NCBI GenBank assembly: GCA_046292765.1
Contig: JBKBQA010000004.1
Location: forward strand, 62,001-126,000
Origin: PGZG01 sp046292765
GTDB lineage: Bacteria > Pseudomonadota > Gammaproteobacteria > Pseudomonadales > Alcanivoracaceae
Length of the DNA stretch: 64,000 nt
Direction: 5' to 3'
Position 1 is the first letter of the stretch, and the number at the start of each line of letters is the position of its first letter. Below are positions 26,601-35,279 of the stretch, piece by piece. The notes under the pieces were generated by a model. That model ran no database searches, was not told where the DNA came from, and was given only the letters and a program-made list of their open reading frames with translations. Position numbers and translations under genes: made by a program.

Positions 26601-27513
26601 GGCCTCGCGCCTCGATGTCGTCGCCGCGGTAATTCGCGACGCCGGCGGACGAGTGCTGCTTGCGCGCCGGCCGGACCACAAGCATCAGGGTGGGTGTTGG
26701 GAGTTTCCCGGCGGCAAGGTCGAGGCGGGTGAGTCGCTCGATGCGGCACTGGCTCGTGAGCTGGAAGAAGAGTTGGGCCTCATCGTTGACGGCTGCCGCC
26801 CCTTCATGACCGTGGATCATCGCTATCCTGATTTGCATGTCTGTCTGAATTTTCGTGAACTGACGCGCTGGCACGGCGAGCCCCATGGCCGCGAGGGTCA
26901 ACCGGTGGCGTGGTTCGAGTCGGCGGCGCTGTCATCGTTGCAATTTCCCGCCGCCAATCGTCCTGTGGTCACTGCGTTGGCATTGCCGGATTACCTGCTG
27001 GTGATGCCGGAGTTGTTGCCAGACAACTGGCAAACGCGACTGACGGACGCCATCGGCCGGGGTTGCGCTCTGGTGTATCTGCGTGGGATGGAGCGTAATC
27101 TGCCTCAACTTCGCGAGGCGATTTCGCTGTGCCGTGATCATGGCGCGAGGTCACTGGTTTGCGATGATGTGGTGCTGATGCGTGCAGTTGGTGCGGATGG
27201 CCTGCATCTGAGTTCAGTGCAGGCGGCGCGGCTCAGCACCCGGCCGGACACGGCATGGTTGTCGGTGTCCTGTCATTCTGCTGCGGAGCTTGATCGGGCC
27301 GCATTGCTGCAGGCGGATATGGCAACCTTATCACCAGTGTTGTCGACGCCGACCCACCCGGAGGGCGCACCGATGGGGTGGTCGCAGTTTGCGTTACTCG
27401 CCACCGGTCGCCCCTTCGCCGTGTATGCCCTTGGCGGCTTGTCACCGCAGCATCTCGACACCGCCCGCGCCTGCGGCGCCCGCGGTGTCGCCGGCATTCG
27501 CGCCTTCCTGTAG
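26581..27513 (+). CDS. mutT: MutT-like Nudix hydrolase fused to a thiamine-phosphate-synthase-like domain
   Basis: The N-terminal ~130 residues form a Nudix domain that should sanitise 8-oxo-dGTP. It has the full Nudix box (GGKVEAGESLDAALARELEEELGL) after ARRPDHKHQGGCWEFPG. Residues from about 155 to 310 resemble a TIM-barrel ThiE-like domain (LVCDDVVLMRAVGADGLHLSS, PVLSTPTHPEGAPMGW, YALGGLSPQHLDTARACGARGVAGI), an arrangement known in pseudomonad MutT homologues. The start lies inside argJ (20-nt overlap). Confidence 0.9.
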   Translation: MPSTAPEASRLDVVAAVIRDAGGRVLLARRPDHKHQGGCWEFPGGKVEAGESLDAALARELEEELGLIVDGCRPFMTVDHRYPDLHVCLNFRELTRWHGEPHGREGQPVAWFESAALSSLQFPAANRPVVTALALPDYLLVMPELLPDNWQTRLTDAIGRGCALVYLRGMERNLPQLREAISLCRDHGARSLVCDDVVLMRAVGADGLHLSSVQAARLSTRPDTAWLSVSCHSAAELDRAALLQADMATLSPVLSTPTHPEGAPMGWSQFALLATGRPFAVYALGGLSPQHLDTARACGARGVAGIRAFL

Positions 27514-27548
27514 AAGCGGCCATTCTGCCGCGAGCGTTCCGGCAGGGG

Positions 27549-27625
27549 GCGCTTTCCGCCCGTTACTGAGATGAAGTCGCTCCCCGATACACGCTTTGTT
27601 CATCTCAGTAACGGGCGGAAAGCGC
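27549..27625. repeat. Perfect 27-bp inverted repeat with 23-nt loop
   Basis: The 27 bases at 27549-27575 are the exact reverse complement of 27599-27625. The arms are GC-rich on the outside and AT-richer toward the loop. They sit between convergent mutT and yacG. The stem is far longer than an ordinary terminator and has no T-tract on either side, so it may be a bidirectional transcription block or a small mobile or repeated element. Confidence 0.9.
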
Positions 27626-27668
27626 TCTCAGGCATGGGAAAGTCACGGCAGGAGGCGTCGCTGCCAGA

Positions 27669-27854
27669 TCAGTAGTCCTGATCTTCCGGCGGATTGGTGT
27701 TACCGGGAATGGCGTGCCGCTCGGCGGCCCAGTCGCCGAGATCAATCAGCTTGCAGCGCTCCGAGCAGAACGGTCGCCAGGGGTTATCGGCGCGCCACTG
27801 CACCGGCTTGCGGCACTGCGGGCAGGCGTAAATGTGGGCGTCGGGCTTAGCCAT
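27669..27854 (-). CDS. yacG: YacG, DNA gyrase inhibitor zinc protein
   Basis: A 61-residue zinc-ribbon protein with CPQCRKPVQW and FCSERCKLIDLGDWA, giving the four-cysteine CxxC...CxxxC site of YacG. The family binds GyrB and inhibits gyrase. It is the last gene of the minus-strand pilBCD-coaE-yacG operon and overlaps coaE by 8 nt. Confidence 0.95.
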   Translation of the reverse strand: MAKPDAHIYACPQCRKPVQWRADNPWRPFCSERCKLIDLGDWAAERHAIPGNTNPPEDQDY

Positions 27855-28449
27855 GATCTGCAGCCATTTTCAGATACTGTTGGTGGAGTCTATCAAGTTG
27901 CTGATGAAGGCTGGCGAGATCGGCATCATTGACGACGATATCATCAGCGCGTTGGCGTTTTTCTTGACGAGGCATCTGCGCTGCCATAATCGCCCGCACT
28001 TGGGTCTCGGCAACCTTGTCGCGGCTGGCGGTGCGCGACAACTGCAATGATTCCGGTACATCAATCAACAGGATGCGATTGGCCAGCCGGTGCTGACTGC
28101 TTTCCAACAATAACGGCGACACCAGCAGGGTATAGCGTGAGGCAGATGCCTGCAGCTGCCGCAGCAGTTCGGCGCCAATGGCGGGGTGAGTAATAGCTTC
28201 GAGATCCTTGCGTGCGGCGGTATCGGCGAAGACGATATCGCGCAGGGCTCGCCGGTCCAGCCCGCCATCAGCCTGTATGACCTGGTCGCCAAAGCGCTCA
28301 CGGATAGCCGCCAGTGCCGGTTGTCCCGGTTCAACCACGACACGGGCAGCGACATCCGCATCGACTACGGTAATGCCTTTGCTAGCGAGATAGTCGGAGG
28401 CGGCGGTCTTGCCGCTGCCAATGCCTCCTGTGAGTCCGACAACAAACAT
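27847..28449 (-). CDS. coaE: CoaE, dephospho-CoA kinase
   Basis: The 200-residue kinase completes coenzyme A synthesis. The P-loop is GLTGGIGSGKT at the N-terminus, followed by the conserved VVDADVAAR and the TLLVSPLLLESS lid region. Its first base overlaps the pilD stop, so it is co-translated with the pilus genes. Confidence 0.97.
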   Translation of the reverse strand: MFVVGLTGGIGSGKTAASDYLASKGITVVDADVAARVVVEPGQPALAAIRERFGDQVIQADGGLDRRALRDIVFADTAARKDLEAITHPAIGAELLRQLQASASRYTLLVSPLLLESSQHRLANRILLIDVPESLQLSRTASRDKVAETQVRAIMAAQMPRQEKRQRADDIVVNDADLASLHQQLDRLHQQYLKMAADHG

Positions 28450-29321
28450 CAGAATTTGAACAACCCGAAGTAGAGCGTGACCAGCTGATCGCCCCAGAGC
28501 AATGCAATCCAGCCGGCGCCGGCAAGATAGGGGCCAAAGGGGATGCCCTGATCACGTTTCACCATTGACGTGGCCAGCAACAGGCCTCCCACCACCGCGC
28601 CGACCAGTGATGACAGCAGAATCACCAGCGGCAGCATCTGCCAGCCAAGCCAGGCGCCGAGGGCGGCGAGCAACTTGAAATCACCAAAGCCCATGCCTTC
28701 CTTGCCGGTCAGCAGCTTGAACGCCCAATACACTGACCATAGCGCCAGGTAGCCTGCGGCCGCGCCAATCACGGCGTCTTGCAGTGGTATCGGCGACACC
28801 GCCATGACCGACAGCAGCAAGCCGGCCCAGAGCAGGGGATAGGTGAGGTCATCTGGCAGCAGGGTGGTGTCGAAATCAATCATGGCGAGCGCGAGCAGCA
28901 CCCATCCCGCCACGACCGCCGCCAGCGTCCAGTCGGAGTAGCCGAGCTGCCAGGCGGTGACGGCGGCGATCAGGCCGGCGCTCAGTTCAATCAGGGGGTA
29001 GCGGACGCTGATGGCGGTAGCGCAGGCGGAGCACTTGCCGCGCAGCGCCAGCCAGCTCAGCAGGGGAATATTTTCGAACCAGCGGATCTGGTGACCGCAG
29101 GCCGGACAGCGCGAGGCCGGGGTGGCGAGATTAAAGGCTTCGCCAGAGGTGTGCTCCGGCAGCGACAACACCGCCCGGGCCTCATCCTGCCAGCTCCGCT
29201 CCATCATTTTTGGCAGCCGGTAGATCACCACATTGAGGAAGCTGCCCACCAGCAGACCGGCGACAAACAAAAGCCCGACCAGAGCGGCCGGGCTGGATTC
29301 AAGCAGGCTAAGCAGGGTCAT
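28449..29321 (-). CDS. pilD: PilD, prepilin peptidase and N-methyltransferase
   Basis: The 290-residue inner-membrane aspartyl protease removes leader peptides from type IV prepilins and methylates the new N-terminus. The cytoplasmic zinc site has two CxxC pairs (C72/C75 and C97/C100). Catalytic aspartates are expected in MIDFDTTLLPDD (near residue 149-151) and GMGFGDFK (D214). Its substrates include the two pilins encoded at 32.7 and 35.3 kb. Confidence 0.97.
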   Translation of the reverse strand: MTLLSLLESSPAALVGLLFVAGLLVGSFLNVVIYRLPKMMERSWQDEARAVLSLPEHTSGEAFNLATPASRCPACGHQIRWFENIPLLSWLALRGKCSACATAISVRYPLIELSAGLIAAVTAWQLGYSDWTLAAVVAGWVLLALAMIDFDTTLLPDDLTYPLLWAGLLLSVMAVSPIPLQDAVIGAAAGYLALWSVYWAFKLLTGKEGMGFGDFKLLAALGAWLGWQMLPLVILLSSLVGAVVGGLLLATSMVKRDQGIPFGPYLAGAGWIALLWGDQLVTLYFGLFKF

Positions 29322-29327
29322 CAGGAA

Positions 29328-30569
29328 TCAGACCACCGAACCGAGCTGGAAGATTGGCAGGTACATCGCAACGATCAGGCCGCCGACAACCACGCCGAGA
29401 AACGACATGATCAGGGGTTCCATCATGCTGGTGAGGCCATCCACCGCGTTGTCGACTTCGGCTTCGAAGTACGAGGCGACCTTGTCGAGCATGGCGTCCA
29501 GTGCGCCGGATTCCTCACCAATGGCCACCATCTGCAAGGCCATGCTGGGAAACACGCCAGTGGCGCGCATGGCAAACTGAAGCTGCTGACCGGTAGAGAC
29601 ATCGTCGCGAATGCGCAGAATGGCATCGCGATATACAACATTGCCGGCGGCTTGGGCACAGGACTCCAGAGCTTCAATCAGCGGCACACCGGCCGCGAAG
29701 GTAGTGGAGAGGGTGCGGGCGTAACGGGCGACGGTGGCCTTGTAGGTAAGGTCGCCAACAATCGGCAGCTTCAGAAGGGTGCGGTCGAGGATAGAGCGGA
29801 AGGCGGCGGAACGCTTCTTGCCCTCAGTAAATCCCGTCACCCCCGCGAAAATCACCACCAGCAGAATCCAGCCGTTACTTTGCATCCAGTCTGAAATGCC
29901 GATAACCGTCTGAGTAAAGGCGGGCAGTTCGGCGCCGAAACCATCAAACAGTTCCTTGAAGGTCGGAACCACCTTGATCAGCAGAATGGATGTCACTACA
30001 GCGGCGACGACCAGTACCGTCATTGGATACTTCATCGCCTTCTTGATCTTCATTTTCAGCGCTTCGGCCTTTTCCTTATAGGTCGCCACTCGCTCCAGCA
30101 TGGTTTCCAGCGCACCGGATTGCTCACCGGAGTCAACCAGACTGCAGAACAAATCGTCAAAGTACTGCGGATATTTTCTCAGCGCACCGGCAAAGTTGTT
30201 GCCCGCCTCGACATCGTTCTTGATGCCAAGCACTACGCTACGCATGGTCGGATTCTCAAGGCCATCGGCGACGATTTCGAAAGACTGCACCAGTGGCACG
30301 CCGGCCTTCATCATGGTGGCCATCTGTCGGGTAAAAATCGAAATGTCCTGTGGCGTGACCTTTTGCGGGCCGCCGATATTGAATTCCAGCTTGCGGTTGA
30401 CACGTTTGGCGGTGATGCCCTGCTTCTTCAATTCCAGCTTCACCAGCGCTGCGGTCTTGGCAGAGATTTCGCCCTTCACCTTGACGCCGCGACGGTCGGT
30501 ACCTTCGTACATGAAGGTCGCCACTTTCTCCGGCTTTGCTGTCTTCGCGGACTTCGCTGCTTTTGCCAT
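29328..30569 (-). CDS. pilC: PilC, type IV pilus inner-membrane platform protein
   Basis: The 413-residue GspF-family protein anchors the assembly ATPase at the inner membrane. Two T2SSF domains are visible, each with the FTRQMATMMKAG / RYARTLSTTFAAGVPL type start, and three membrane segments near residues 180-205, 225-245 and 385-405. It is 2 nt from pilB and 6 nt from pilD. Confidence 0.97.
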   Translation of the reverse strand: MAKAAKSAKTAKPEKVATFMYEGTDRRGVKVKGEISAKTAALVKLELKKQGITAKRVNRKLEFNIGGPQKVTPQDISIFTRQMATMMKAGVPLVQSFEIVADGLENPTMRSVVLGIKNDVEAGNNFAGALRKYPQYFDDLFCSLVDSGEQSGALETMLERVATYKEKAEALKMKIKKAMKYPMTVLVVAAVVTSILLIKVVPTFKELFDGFGAELPAFTQTVIGISDWMQSNGWILLVVIFAGVTGFTEGKKRSAAFRSILDRTLLKLPIVGDLTYKATVARYARTLSTTFAAGVPLIEALESCAQAAGNVVYRDAILRIRDDVSTGQQLQFAMRATGVFPSMALQMVAIGEESGALDAMLDKVASYFEAEVDNAVDGLTSMMEPLIMSFLGVVVGGLIVAMYLPIFQLGSVV

Positions 30570-30571
30570 GA

Positions 30572-32293
30572 TCAGTGTCCAGAGGTTACGCGGTTAACTT
30601 CTTCAAGGCTGGTCACGCCCTTCATTACCTTCAGCAGGCCGGCCCGGTACAGATCCGGGAAGCCTTCCTTGCGGCATTGATCGGCGATCTGGATGGAATT
30701 GCCTTCTTCCATGATGATACGGGCGATGCCGTCGGTGATTCTCACCACCTCATAAATGCCGACACGACCCTTGTAGCCGTTATTGCATTTTTCACAGCCT
30801 TTCGGGGCGAATACCTTAAAGTCAGTGGCGATATCTTCCTCGCTGAACTTCATTTCCAGCAGCGAGCTTTTCGGTACTTCCACTGGTTGTTTGCAATGTT
30901 CACAAAGGCGACGGGCCAGTCGCTGGGCAATAATCAGGATCACCGACGTAGCAATGTTGAACGATGGAATACCCATATTGCGAAGACGGGTCAGGGTTTC
31001 CGGGGCGCTGTTAGTGTGCAGGGTCGACAGCACCAGGTGGCCGGTCTGCGCTGCCTTGACGCCGATACTGGCGGTCTCCAGATCGCGGATCTCTCCGACC
31101 AGAATCACGTCCGGATCCTGCCGCAGGAACGCTTTCAGTGCCGAGGAGAAGTCCATGCCCTGCGAGGGGTTCACGTTGACCTGATTGACGCCCTCAAGGT
31201 TGATCTCGACCGGGTCTTCCGCCGTGGAGATGTTCCGCTCCGGCGTGTTGAGGATGTTTACCCCGGTATAAAGCGAGACGGTTTTGCCCGAGCCGGTGGG
31301 GCCGGTTACCAGAATCATGCCCTGCGGTTTGGCCAGCGCATCCATATAGAGCTGCTTCTGCCAGTCTTCGTACCCCAAGGCGTCGATGCCCATCTTGGCG
31401 CTTTCCGCGTCCAGAATCCGCAGTACGATTTTCTCGCCCCACAAGGTGGGGCAGGTGTTCACACGGAAATCGATGGAGCGGGTCTTGGACAGCCTCATCT
31501 TGATCCGGCCGTCCTGAGGCACCCGGCGCTCGGCGATATTGAGCTTGGCCATGATTTTCAGACGGGCCGCGATCTTGCCGGCGGTATTGATGGGGGGTTT
31601 GGCAATTTCACGCAGGATGCCGTCTTGCCGAAAGCGCACCCGGTAGGCCTTTTCGTAGGGCTCGAAATGCAGATCCGAGGCGCCCATCTTGATGGCATCA
31701 AGCAACAGCTTATTGACGAACTTGACGATTGGCGCGTCATCTGCGCCGGAGACGCCGTCGTCCTGCTTCTTGGCGTCGTCGTCGCCGCTGGAAATATCGA
31801 TGTCTTCGAGGTCGGAATCCAGATCCTGAAAGGCGGAGCCTTCGGCCTCCGAGACAATTGCATCCAGCAGAGTCTTCAGCTTGTTGTCTTCGGCGATCAG
31901 GGTTTCAACATTGAGGCCGGTGTTGAAGCGGATATCTTCCAGCGCCTGCAGGTTGGTCGGGTCGGACACCGCCACGAACAGACGGTTGCCGCGCTTGAAA
32001 AGCGGCACGGCCCGGTGCTTGACCAACAGATTATTGTCCACCAGCCCTTTCGGCAGAGAATCCGGTAGCAGCGCAGCAAGATCAACAAGGGGGTCGCCAA
32101 ACTCCTCAGCCGCGGTGCGGGCGACATCACCCGCCTTGGCCAACCCTTTCTCTACCAGATAGGCCACCAGCGGCACCCGATCGCGCCGAGACGCCAGCAG
32201 GGCCTCGCGGGCCTTGTCTTCTTCCAACAGGCCATCGCGGACCAGCCGTCTGGCCAGGCCGCTAAGCTGGATGTTTGCGCTATTCTCTGCCAT
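30572..32293 (-). CDS. pilB: PilB, type IV pilus extension ATPase
   Basis: The 573-residue hexameric ATPase powers pilus extension. It has an N-terminal MshEN-like domain, a Walker A loop GPTGSGKT, the Asp box and DPDVILVGEIRDLETA Walker B region, and a tetracysteine zinc motif (CEHC ... CEKC) toward the C-terminus. It is the first gene of the pilBCD-coaE-yacG operon and is divergent from pilA1. Confidence 0.97.
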   Translation of the reverse strand: MAENSANIQLSGLARRLVRDGLLEEDKAREALLASRRDRVPLVAYLVEKGLAKAGDVARTAAEEFGDPLVDLAALLPDSLPKGLVDNNLLVKHRAVPLFKRGNRLFVAVSDPTNLQALEDIRFNTGLNVETLIAEDNKLKTLLDAIVSEAEGSAFQDLDSDLEDIDISSGDDDAKKQDDGVSGADDAPIVKFVNKLLLDAIKMGASDLHFEPYEKAYRVRFRQDGILREIAKPPINTAGKIAARLKIMAKLNIAERRVPQDGRIKMRLSKTRSIDFRVNTCPTLWGEKIVLRILDAESAKMGIDALGYEDWQKQLYMDALAKPQGMILVTGPTGSGKTVSLYTGVNILNTPERNISTAEDPVEINLEGVNQVNVNPSQGMDFSSALKAFLRQDPDVILVGEIRDLETASIGVKAAQTGHLVLSTLHTNSAPETLTRLRNMGIPSFNIATSVILIIAQRLARRLCEHCKQPVEVPKSSLLEMKFSEEDIATDFKVFAPKGCEKCNNGYKGRVGIYEVVRITDGIARIIMEEGNSIQIADQCRKEGFPDLYRAGLLKVMKGVTSLEEVNRVTSGH

Positions 32294-32631
32294 GGATTCC
32301 GGGTCTTGTTCTGATTGTTCTGGGTTGCGCTCGCCCGGGAGACCCCCGTCTGCGCCGATTTTCTGACTCTACACACAAATTTCCGGCCATGCCACCGGGA
32401 GGGCGGCCATATCAGCGGGTTAGCCAACAGTCTTCAGGTAAATGCTTCGGGATGAGAACCGCCTCACGGGCTGATGGCGAAGTGAGTGGCTGGTTTATGA
32501 CAGAAACAGGAACATCGGCGTGCCAAATTTTGTCACCGAGCGCCCATTTCCGGCATGTGGCGGCGTCATTTCCGGGCATGTTTGCGATCCTTGTTGTTCG
32601 CCATTGACGACGATCAGCCGTTTTGATGAAG
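32294..32631. other. Intergenic region between divergent pilB and pilA1
   Basis: The full divergent gap is about 420 nt. The distal part holds the sigma-54 promoter annotated separately. In the rest I see no gene, tRNA or repeat; it probably carries the pilB promoter and enhancer sites for an activator such as PilR, which I could not pinpoint. Confidence 0.5.
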
Positions 32632-32649
32632 TTGGCCCGCTGATTGCAT
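32632..32649 (+). promoter_or_regulatory. Sigma-54 promoter of pilA1
   Basis: TTGGCCCG-CTGA-TTGCAT has GG (32634-32635) exactly 10 nt from GC (32646-32647), the invariant -24/-12 spacing of RpoN promoters, and departs from TGGCACG-N4-TTGCA at one base. Transcription would begin near 32659, leaving a leader of about 58 nt before the pilA1 ATG. Confidence 0.85.
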
Positions 32650-32716
32650 AGTCAGTTACAGACGCTCTCCGGTCGGGGGGCGAGCCAAAGAAAAAATATA
32701 CGACTGGAGATTCATC

Positions 32717-33139
32717 ATGAAGAGCGTCCAACAAGGTTTTACCCTTATCGAACTGATGATCGTAGTAGCGATCATTGGTATTCTGGCTGCCGTCGCTATT
32801 CCGGCTTACTCTGACTACACCGTGCGTGCCAAGGTTTCTGAAGGTCTGAGCCTGGCTTCTGGTGCCAAGACTTCGGTTACCGAGTTCGCACTGTCTACGG
32901 GCGGTCTTCCTGCCGATAATGCTGAGGCTGGCCTTTTGTCCCCAACCAGCATCACCGGTAACAACGTTGCTTCTGTAACGGTCAACGGTGGTAACATTGA
33001 GATTGAGTATTCTAACGATGCAGCTATCCAAGGCAACACCGTAATTTTGGTCCCGGCGAACACTCAAGGGTCGATCATTTGGAGTTGCACTGGCGGTGAC
33101 GTTGAGCCGCGCTACCGTCCGGCTAACTGCCGCCCATAA
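32717..33139 (+). CDS. pilA: Type IV major pilin, copy 1
   Basis: A 140-residue prepilin with the type IVa layout. The short leader MKSVQQG is cut before Phe; mature residue 5 is Glu (FTLIE), and the hydrophobic helix follows (LMIVVAIIGILAAVAIPAY). Two cysteines near the end (WSCTGG ... PANC) should close the D-region loop. The ribosome binding site TGGAGA lies 6 nt upstream. It is divergent from pilBCD and followed after 18 nt by a strong terminator, so it is mostly monocistronic. Confidence 0.96.
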   Translation: MKSVQQGFTLIELMIVVAIIGILAAVAIPAYSDYTVRAKVSEGLSLASGAKTSVTEFALSTGGLPADNAEAGLLSPTSITGNNVASVTVNGGNIEIEYSNDAAIQGNTVILVPANTQGSIIWSCTGGDVEPRYRPANCRP

Positions 33140-33157
33140 TACCTGACGGTATATGGC

Positions 33158-33189
33158 GTAAAAGGGGCGACGGTTGTCGCCCCTTTTAC
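33158..33189 (+). terminator. Strong intrinsic terminator after pilA1
   Basis: A perfect 14-bp stem (33158-33171 with 33176-33189; core GGGGCGAC/GTCGCCCC) with a GGTT loop, whose right arm contains TTTT. It stands between pilA1 and the membrane glycosyltransferase gene, so that gene would be expressed by read-through or by its own promoter. Confidence 0.9.
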
Positions 33190-33211
33190 GTTATTTGAAA
33201 AGGGGCTTTCG

Positions 33212-35140
33212 ATGTGGTCTGGATTGGTTCGCGTGGCGCTGCCAGCCTTGACCCTTGTCGGTCTGCTTTTCTTGCCACTGGTGACGCTTTGGCCTGCTCT
33301 GTCAGGCCCTTTTCTATTTGATGACAATTTGAATCTTGATGCATTGCGGGTGCTGGAAGGTGAGGTTACTCGTAGTGGGCTGGCAAACTATTTGGCAGAG
33401 AAATCTGCAGGCCCGACCGGGCGGCCGCTGTCAATGCTTAGCTTCCTGCTGAATGATGTTTACTGGCCATCGGAGCCATGGTCATTCAAGTATACCAATC
33501 TGCTGATCCATATTATTAATGGTCTTTTGCTGGCCTGGCTGGTGTTGGTGATCGTTCGCCAGTGGGCGGGACAGCTGGATCAGCGTCATATTGTACTGTC
33601 GCTGCTTGTTGCTGCCTTCTGGGTGCTTAACCCCTATCAGCTTTCTTCGGTGATGTATGTGGTTCAGCGGATGGCGCTGCTTTCTTCCTTGTTTGTGTTG
33701 TCGGGTTTGCTGCTATATCTGGCCGGCCGACGCTTTCTGGCTGCCGGTGAGTCGGCAAAGGGATACGGGTTGATCTGGTCCGGCTATCTGGTTGGCGCCG
33801 GGATAGGCGTGCTTTGCAAGGAAAATGCCGCCCTGTTTGTTTTGATGGTGCCGCTGTTCGAATGGCTGCTTTTCCCGGCTCGAGCCTCCGGGCAGCCGCG
33901 TCCGGTGCTACTGAAAGCTACGCTGGGGCTGCCGGCGCTGGCGATGCTGATGGTGCTTGGCAGCTACTTTTTTTCTACGCATGGCTATGAATGGTTTCGG
34001 GACTTTACCTTGTCAGAGAGGCTGCTTTCGCAGGGCCGTGCTCTGGGTTATTACCTGTGGCGCTACCTGATACCCGGTGTAGGTTACGTGGGGCTGTATG
34101 CGGATGGCTTCGAGAAATCGGTTAGCCTGTTGCAGCCTGTTTCAACGTTGATCTGGATGATTGTCCATGCCCTGATCATTGCTTCGGCCATATTCTATGC
34201 TCGCCGTTTGCCGTTGCTATCTCTGGGGGTGCTGTTTTTTTATGTGGCTCATAGCATGGAGTCTGGCGCGATAGCGTTGGAGCTGTTCTTCGAGCACCGC
34301 AATTATCTGCCATCGGTGCTGTTGCTGCTCGGCGTGCTGCATATTCCCCGGCAAAAAGTGGCGATACTGACAATGGTACTGGTGGTGCTGAGCTGTGCGG
34401 CCCTGCAGTATCTTCAGGCAACATTCTGGGGCGACGAGCGCCATCTGAACACCATTATGGTGATGGAAAATCCTGATTCAGAGCGGGCGCTGGTGGTGTA
34501 CGCCAATTACCTTGAGAGACAAGGCGATTTCGTCGACAGCCTGGTGGTGATGAAAAGCTATGTCGAGCAGCATCCCTATGGTATGGATATCGCGCTGAAC
34601 GTGGTAAAAATGGCCTGCTTTCTTGGCATCGACAGCGAGCAGGATGCGGTTATGCTGGAAGCATCGACGGCCAAGTATAGGGGCAAGGCGGAGCCAGTTG
34701 TCCGGCAAATTGGAGACATTGCGCGCTGGGTGCATGAAGGGAAGTGCAAGAGCATTACCTTTGTCCATCTTGAGCGGTTTCTTGATAGCTATATGCGCGC
34801 CTATCCCCGTGATTCCGAGGCGACACAGGCACATCACGTCGCCCGTTCCTATCTGGATTATTACCGTGGTGATTATTCCGGTTTTCACACCCATATGACC
34901 GCAGCGCTGGATGTCCACCCCAATCTTCCACTGGCGTATTCCGCCTGCTCCAAATTTGCGGCTTTGGGTGGAGTTGAGCAGGGCTGTGAGTGCTTCCGGA
35001 AGTATGAATACCTGCTAGGCGACCGGGCGATTCAGAAGCCGACACTGACCCAACGATTACTTGACAGGGTGGATGGTCTGACGGCGGGGTTCAAGGCGGA
35101 AGCCGAGGCGGTTTGCGCAGCGGCAGGAAATAGAGGGTGA
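33212..35140 (+). CDS. Large multi-spanning membrane protein, TMTC/GT-C-like; candidate pilin O-glycosyltransferase
   Basis: A 642-residue protein with about ten membrane segments in the first ~400 residues and a soluble helical, TPR-like C-terminal part. The first periplasmic loop contains FDDNLNL (D37, D38), then GRPLSMLSFLLN and the YTNLLIHIINGLLL stretch. This N-terminal pattern is shared with TMTC/GT-C-fold protein O-mannosyltransferases that use polyprenyl-phosphate sugars. It lies 72 nt after pilA1 and 194 nt before pilA2, the position of pilin-modifying enzymes (tfpO/tfpW) in Pseudomonas, though it does not look like TfpO. The function as a pilin glycosyltransferase is inferred from fold and context only. 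Base composition is lower in GC than the flanking housekeeping genes. Confidence 0.65.
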   Translation: MWSGLVRVALPALTLVGLLFLPLVTLWPALSGPFLFDDNLNLDALRVLEGEVTRSGLANYLAEKSAGPTGRPLSMLSFLLNDVYWPSEPWSFKYTNLLIHIINGLLLAWLVLVIVRQWAGQLDQRHIVLSLLVAAFWVLNPYQLSSVMYVVQRMALLSSLFVLSGLLLYLAGRRFLAAGESAKGYGLIWSGYLVGAGIGVLCKENAALFVLMVPLFEWLLFPARASGQPRPVLLKATLGLPALAMLMVLGSYFFSTHGYEWFRDFTLSERLLSQGRALGYYLWRYLIPGVGYVGLYADGFEKSVSLLQPVSTLIWMIVHALIIASAIFYARRLPLLSLGVLFFYVAHSMESGAIALELFFEHRNYLPSVLLLLGVLHIPRQKVAILTMVLVVLSCAALQYLQATFWGDERHLNTIMVMENPDSERALVVYANYLERQGDFVDSLVVMKSYVEQHPYGMDIALNVVKMACFLGIDSEQDAVMLEASTAKYRGKAEPVVRQIGDIARWVHEGKCKSITFVHLERFLDSYMRAYPRDSEATQAHHVARSYLDYYRGDYSGFHTHMTAALDVHPNLPLAYSACSKFAALGGVEQGCECFRKYEYLLGDRAIQKPTLTQRLLDRVDGLTAGFKAEAEAVCAAAGNRG

Positions 35141-35279
35141 TCAAGGGGGTTGACGCGGCATGGCCGAAGGCTGACAAAAAGCGGCACATGGTAGGGCTGA
35201 AGGATTTGAATGGATGAATTTTATATATATAAATCAATCGCTTGAACCCGGGCTAATGGCACTTCAGGCGCGGATGGGT

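Noticed and set aside
30575..32068. 497-codon open frame on the plus strand opposite pilB
   Set aside because: It lies wholly antisense to the complete pilB gene and has no family signature.
32294..32716. Search for the tRNA-Thr gene that accompanies pilA in some Pseudomonas strains
   Set aside because: No tRNA cloverleaf, T-loop or CCA end was seen between pilB and pilA1, between the pilin genes, or between nadC and the flippase gene.
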